A stretch of DNA of 64,000 nt from Paenibacillus swuensis. GTDB lineage: Bacteria > Bacillota > Bacilli > Paenibacillales > DY6. Position 1 is the first letter of the stretch. Every line of letters starts with the position of its first letter. Positions 63,373 through 64,000 of this stretch are shown here, one piece after another. The stretch lies in the NCBI RefSeq assembly GCF_001644605.1, contig NZ_CP011388.1, positions 2,565,001-2,629,000 on the forward strand, given 5' to 3'. A program made the position numbers and the translations under genes. The notes under the pieces are model-generated. The model saw nothing but the letters and a program-made list of their open reading frames with translations. It ran no database searches and was not told the DNA's origin.

Positions 63373-64000
63373 TTAAGGCCGTTTATCTTCCACTTGACGT
63401 TGGCTTACATCGGTTTGGCTCATTAATTCCGAAACGGTTACGAACTCATACCCTTTAGCGCGAAGATCGTCAATGATTTTGGGTAAAGCCTCATGAGTTT
63501 GTTTGCTTGAATCGCTGGCATGAAGAAGTACGATGTCGCCGGGATGAGCTTTGGTGGTAACACGATTGACGATATTCTGTGTGCCGCCGTTCTGCCAATC
63601 CAGAGAATCGGTTTCCCATTGTATGACGGTGTAGTTTAAATCTTTGGCGATCTGCAGAACTCTTCTGTCAAAATCCCCGTTAGGTAATCGTATCAAATTT
63701 GGTGATTTTCCGGTTACATCGGTTAATATACTATGTGCGGTTTGAATCTGCTTGCGGATGTCTTCATCACTGTATTTACTGTAGAAATCATGCTTGTGGC
63801 CATGGCTGCCGATTTCAAAACCGTTGTCTGCAATTTTCTTGACCAATTCGGGGTTTTGCTGGCTCCAGGTGGAGGAGAGGAAGAATGTAGCCTGTACCCC
63901 CTTGTCTTTCAAAAGTTGAATGATGGGCTCCGCCCGTTTATTCCCCCAACTGATGTCAAAGGTGAGAGCGATCACTTTTTTGTCCGTAGGGATACTGTAG
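63373..64000 (-). CDS. pdaB: Polysaccharide deacetylase PdaB (5' end outside window)
   Basis: The C-terminal part, about 208 residues, of a NodB-fold deacetylase needed for late spore cortex stability. IALTFDISWGNKRAEPI carries TFDISWG instead of the usual TFDDG, as in PdaB. The metal histidines are in GSHGHKHDFY, and the later blocks are IRLPNGDFDRRVLQ and IVLLHASD. The frame continues past 64000, so a GTG at 63975 is not the true start; an N-terminal signal or anchor is expected outside. Confidence 0.93.
   Translation of the reverse strand, partial: YSIPTDKKVIALTFDISWGNKRAEPIIQLLKDKGVQATFFLSSTWSQQNPELVKKIADNGFEIGSHGHKHDFYSKYSDEDIRKQIQTAHSILTDVTGKSPNLIRLPNGDFDRRVLQIAKDLNYTVIQWETDSLDWQNGGTQNIVNRVTTKAHPGDIVLLHASDSSKQTHEALPKIIDDLRAKGYEFVTVSELMSQTDVSQRQVEDKRP

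Overview
The window is a slice of a chromosome from an endospore-forming Firmicute, most likely Paenibacillus or a close relative. It holds spore genes (gerD, kbaA, pdaB, cwlD, sigH, disA), a CtsR-controlled clpC operon, a cysteine T-box leader, Bacillus-type Shine-Dalgarno sequences and many TTG/GTG starts. Gene order largely follows the rrn-ctsR to pdaB segment of Bacillus subtilis, close to the replication origin. Nearly every gene is on the + strand. Exceptions are a small cysteine-rich gene (12480-12875) and gerD and pdaB at the right end.

Layout: (1) 1-3523, the end of an rRNA operon (16S-23S spacer, 23S, 5S, terminator). (2) 3524-4248, a gene-free gap with a cluster of DnaA-box-like 9-mers, then the ctsR promoter and a triple CtsR operator. 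(3) 4249-8960, ctsR-mcsA-mcsB-clpC, the protein quality-control operon. (4) 9062-14150, radA, disA, pssA, a convergent small gene and a PIN/TRAM membrane protein. (5) 14221-21146, isoprenoid genes ispD-ispF, gltX, a T-box, cysE-cysS, then mrnC, rlmB and rae1. (6) 21314-24333, sigH, an unfamiliar membrane-anchored SGNH-like protein, rpmG, secE, nusG. (7) 24415-35183, rplK-rplA with two mRNA hairpins resembling the L1 site of 23S rRNA, the L10 leader with rplJ-rplL, a methyltransferase gene, rpoB-rpoC. (8) 35377-40224, rplGB, rpsL, rpsG, fusA, tuf. (9) 40537-55821, the S10-spc-alpha ribosomal supercluster with secY, adk, map, infA and rpoA. (10) 55920-57773, truA, rplM, rpsI. (11) 57974-59902, sulfate assimilation genes cysH-sat. 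(12) 59999-64000, cwlD, salA/mrp, gerD, kbaA and pdaB (cut by the window edge).

Most of the window is housekeeping translation and transcription machinery, and I found no wholly new multi-gene system. No insertion sequences, prophage, CRISPR arrays or tRNA genes were seen. The observations most worth following are non-coding: same-strand DnaA boxes at 3813-3937; paired L1-site mimics before rplK and rplA; recurring AGTCCG hairpins around rpoB, rpoC and tuf; an identical TTTGCTAAAGCAAA hairpin core in two distant gaps; alternating GAAGCA/TGCTTC arms between rplE and rpsZ; two odd palindromes between secY and adk; and a terminator-like hairpin containing the cwlD Shine-Dalgarno. The least-explained protein is the SGNH-like one between sigH and rpmG.

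All calls come from reading the sequence and remembered family knowledge. No database search was run. Starts were moved from the longest open frame to the site with the best Shine-Dalgarno spacing and family N-terminus.
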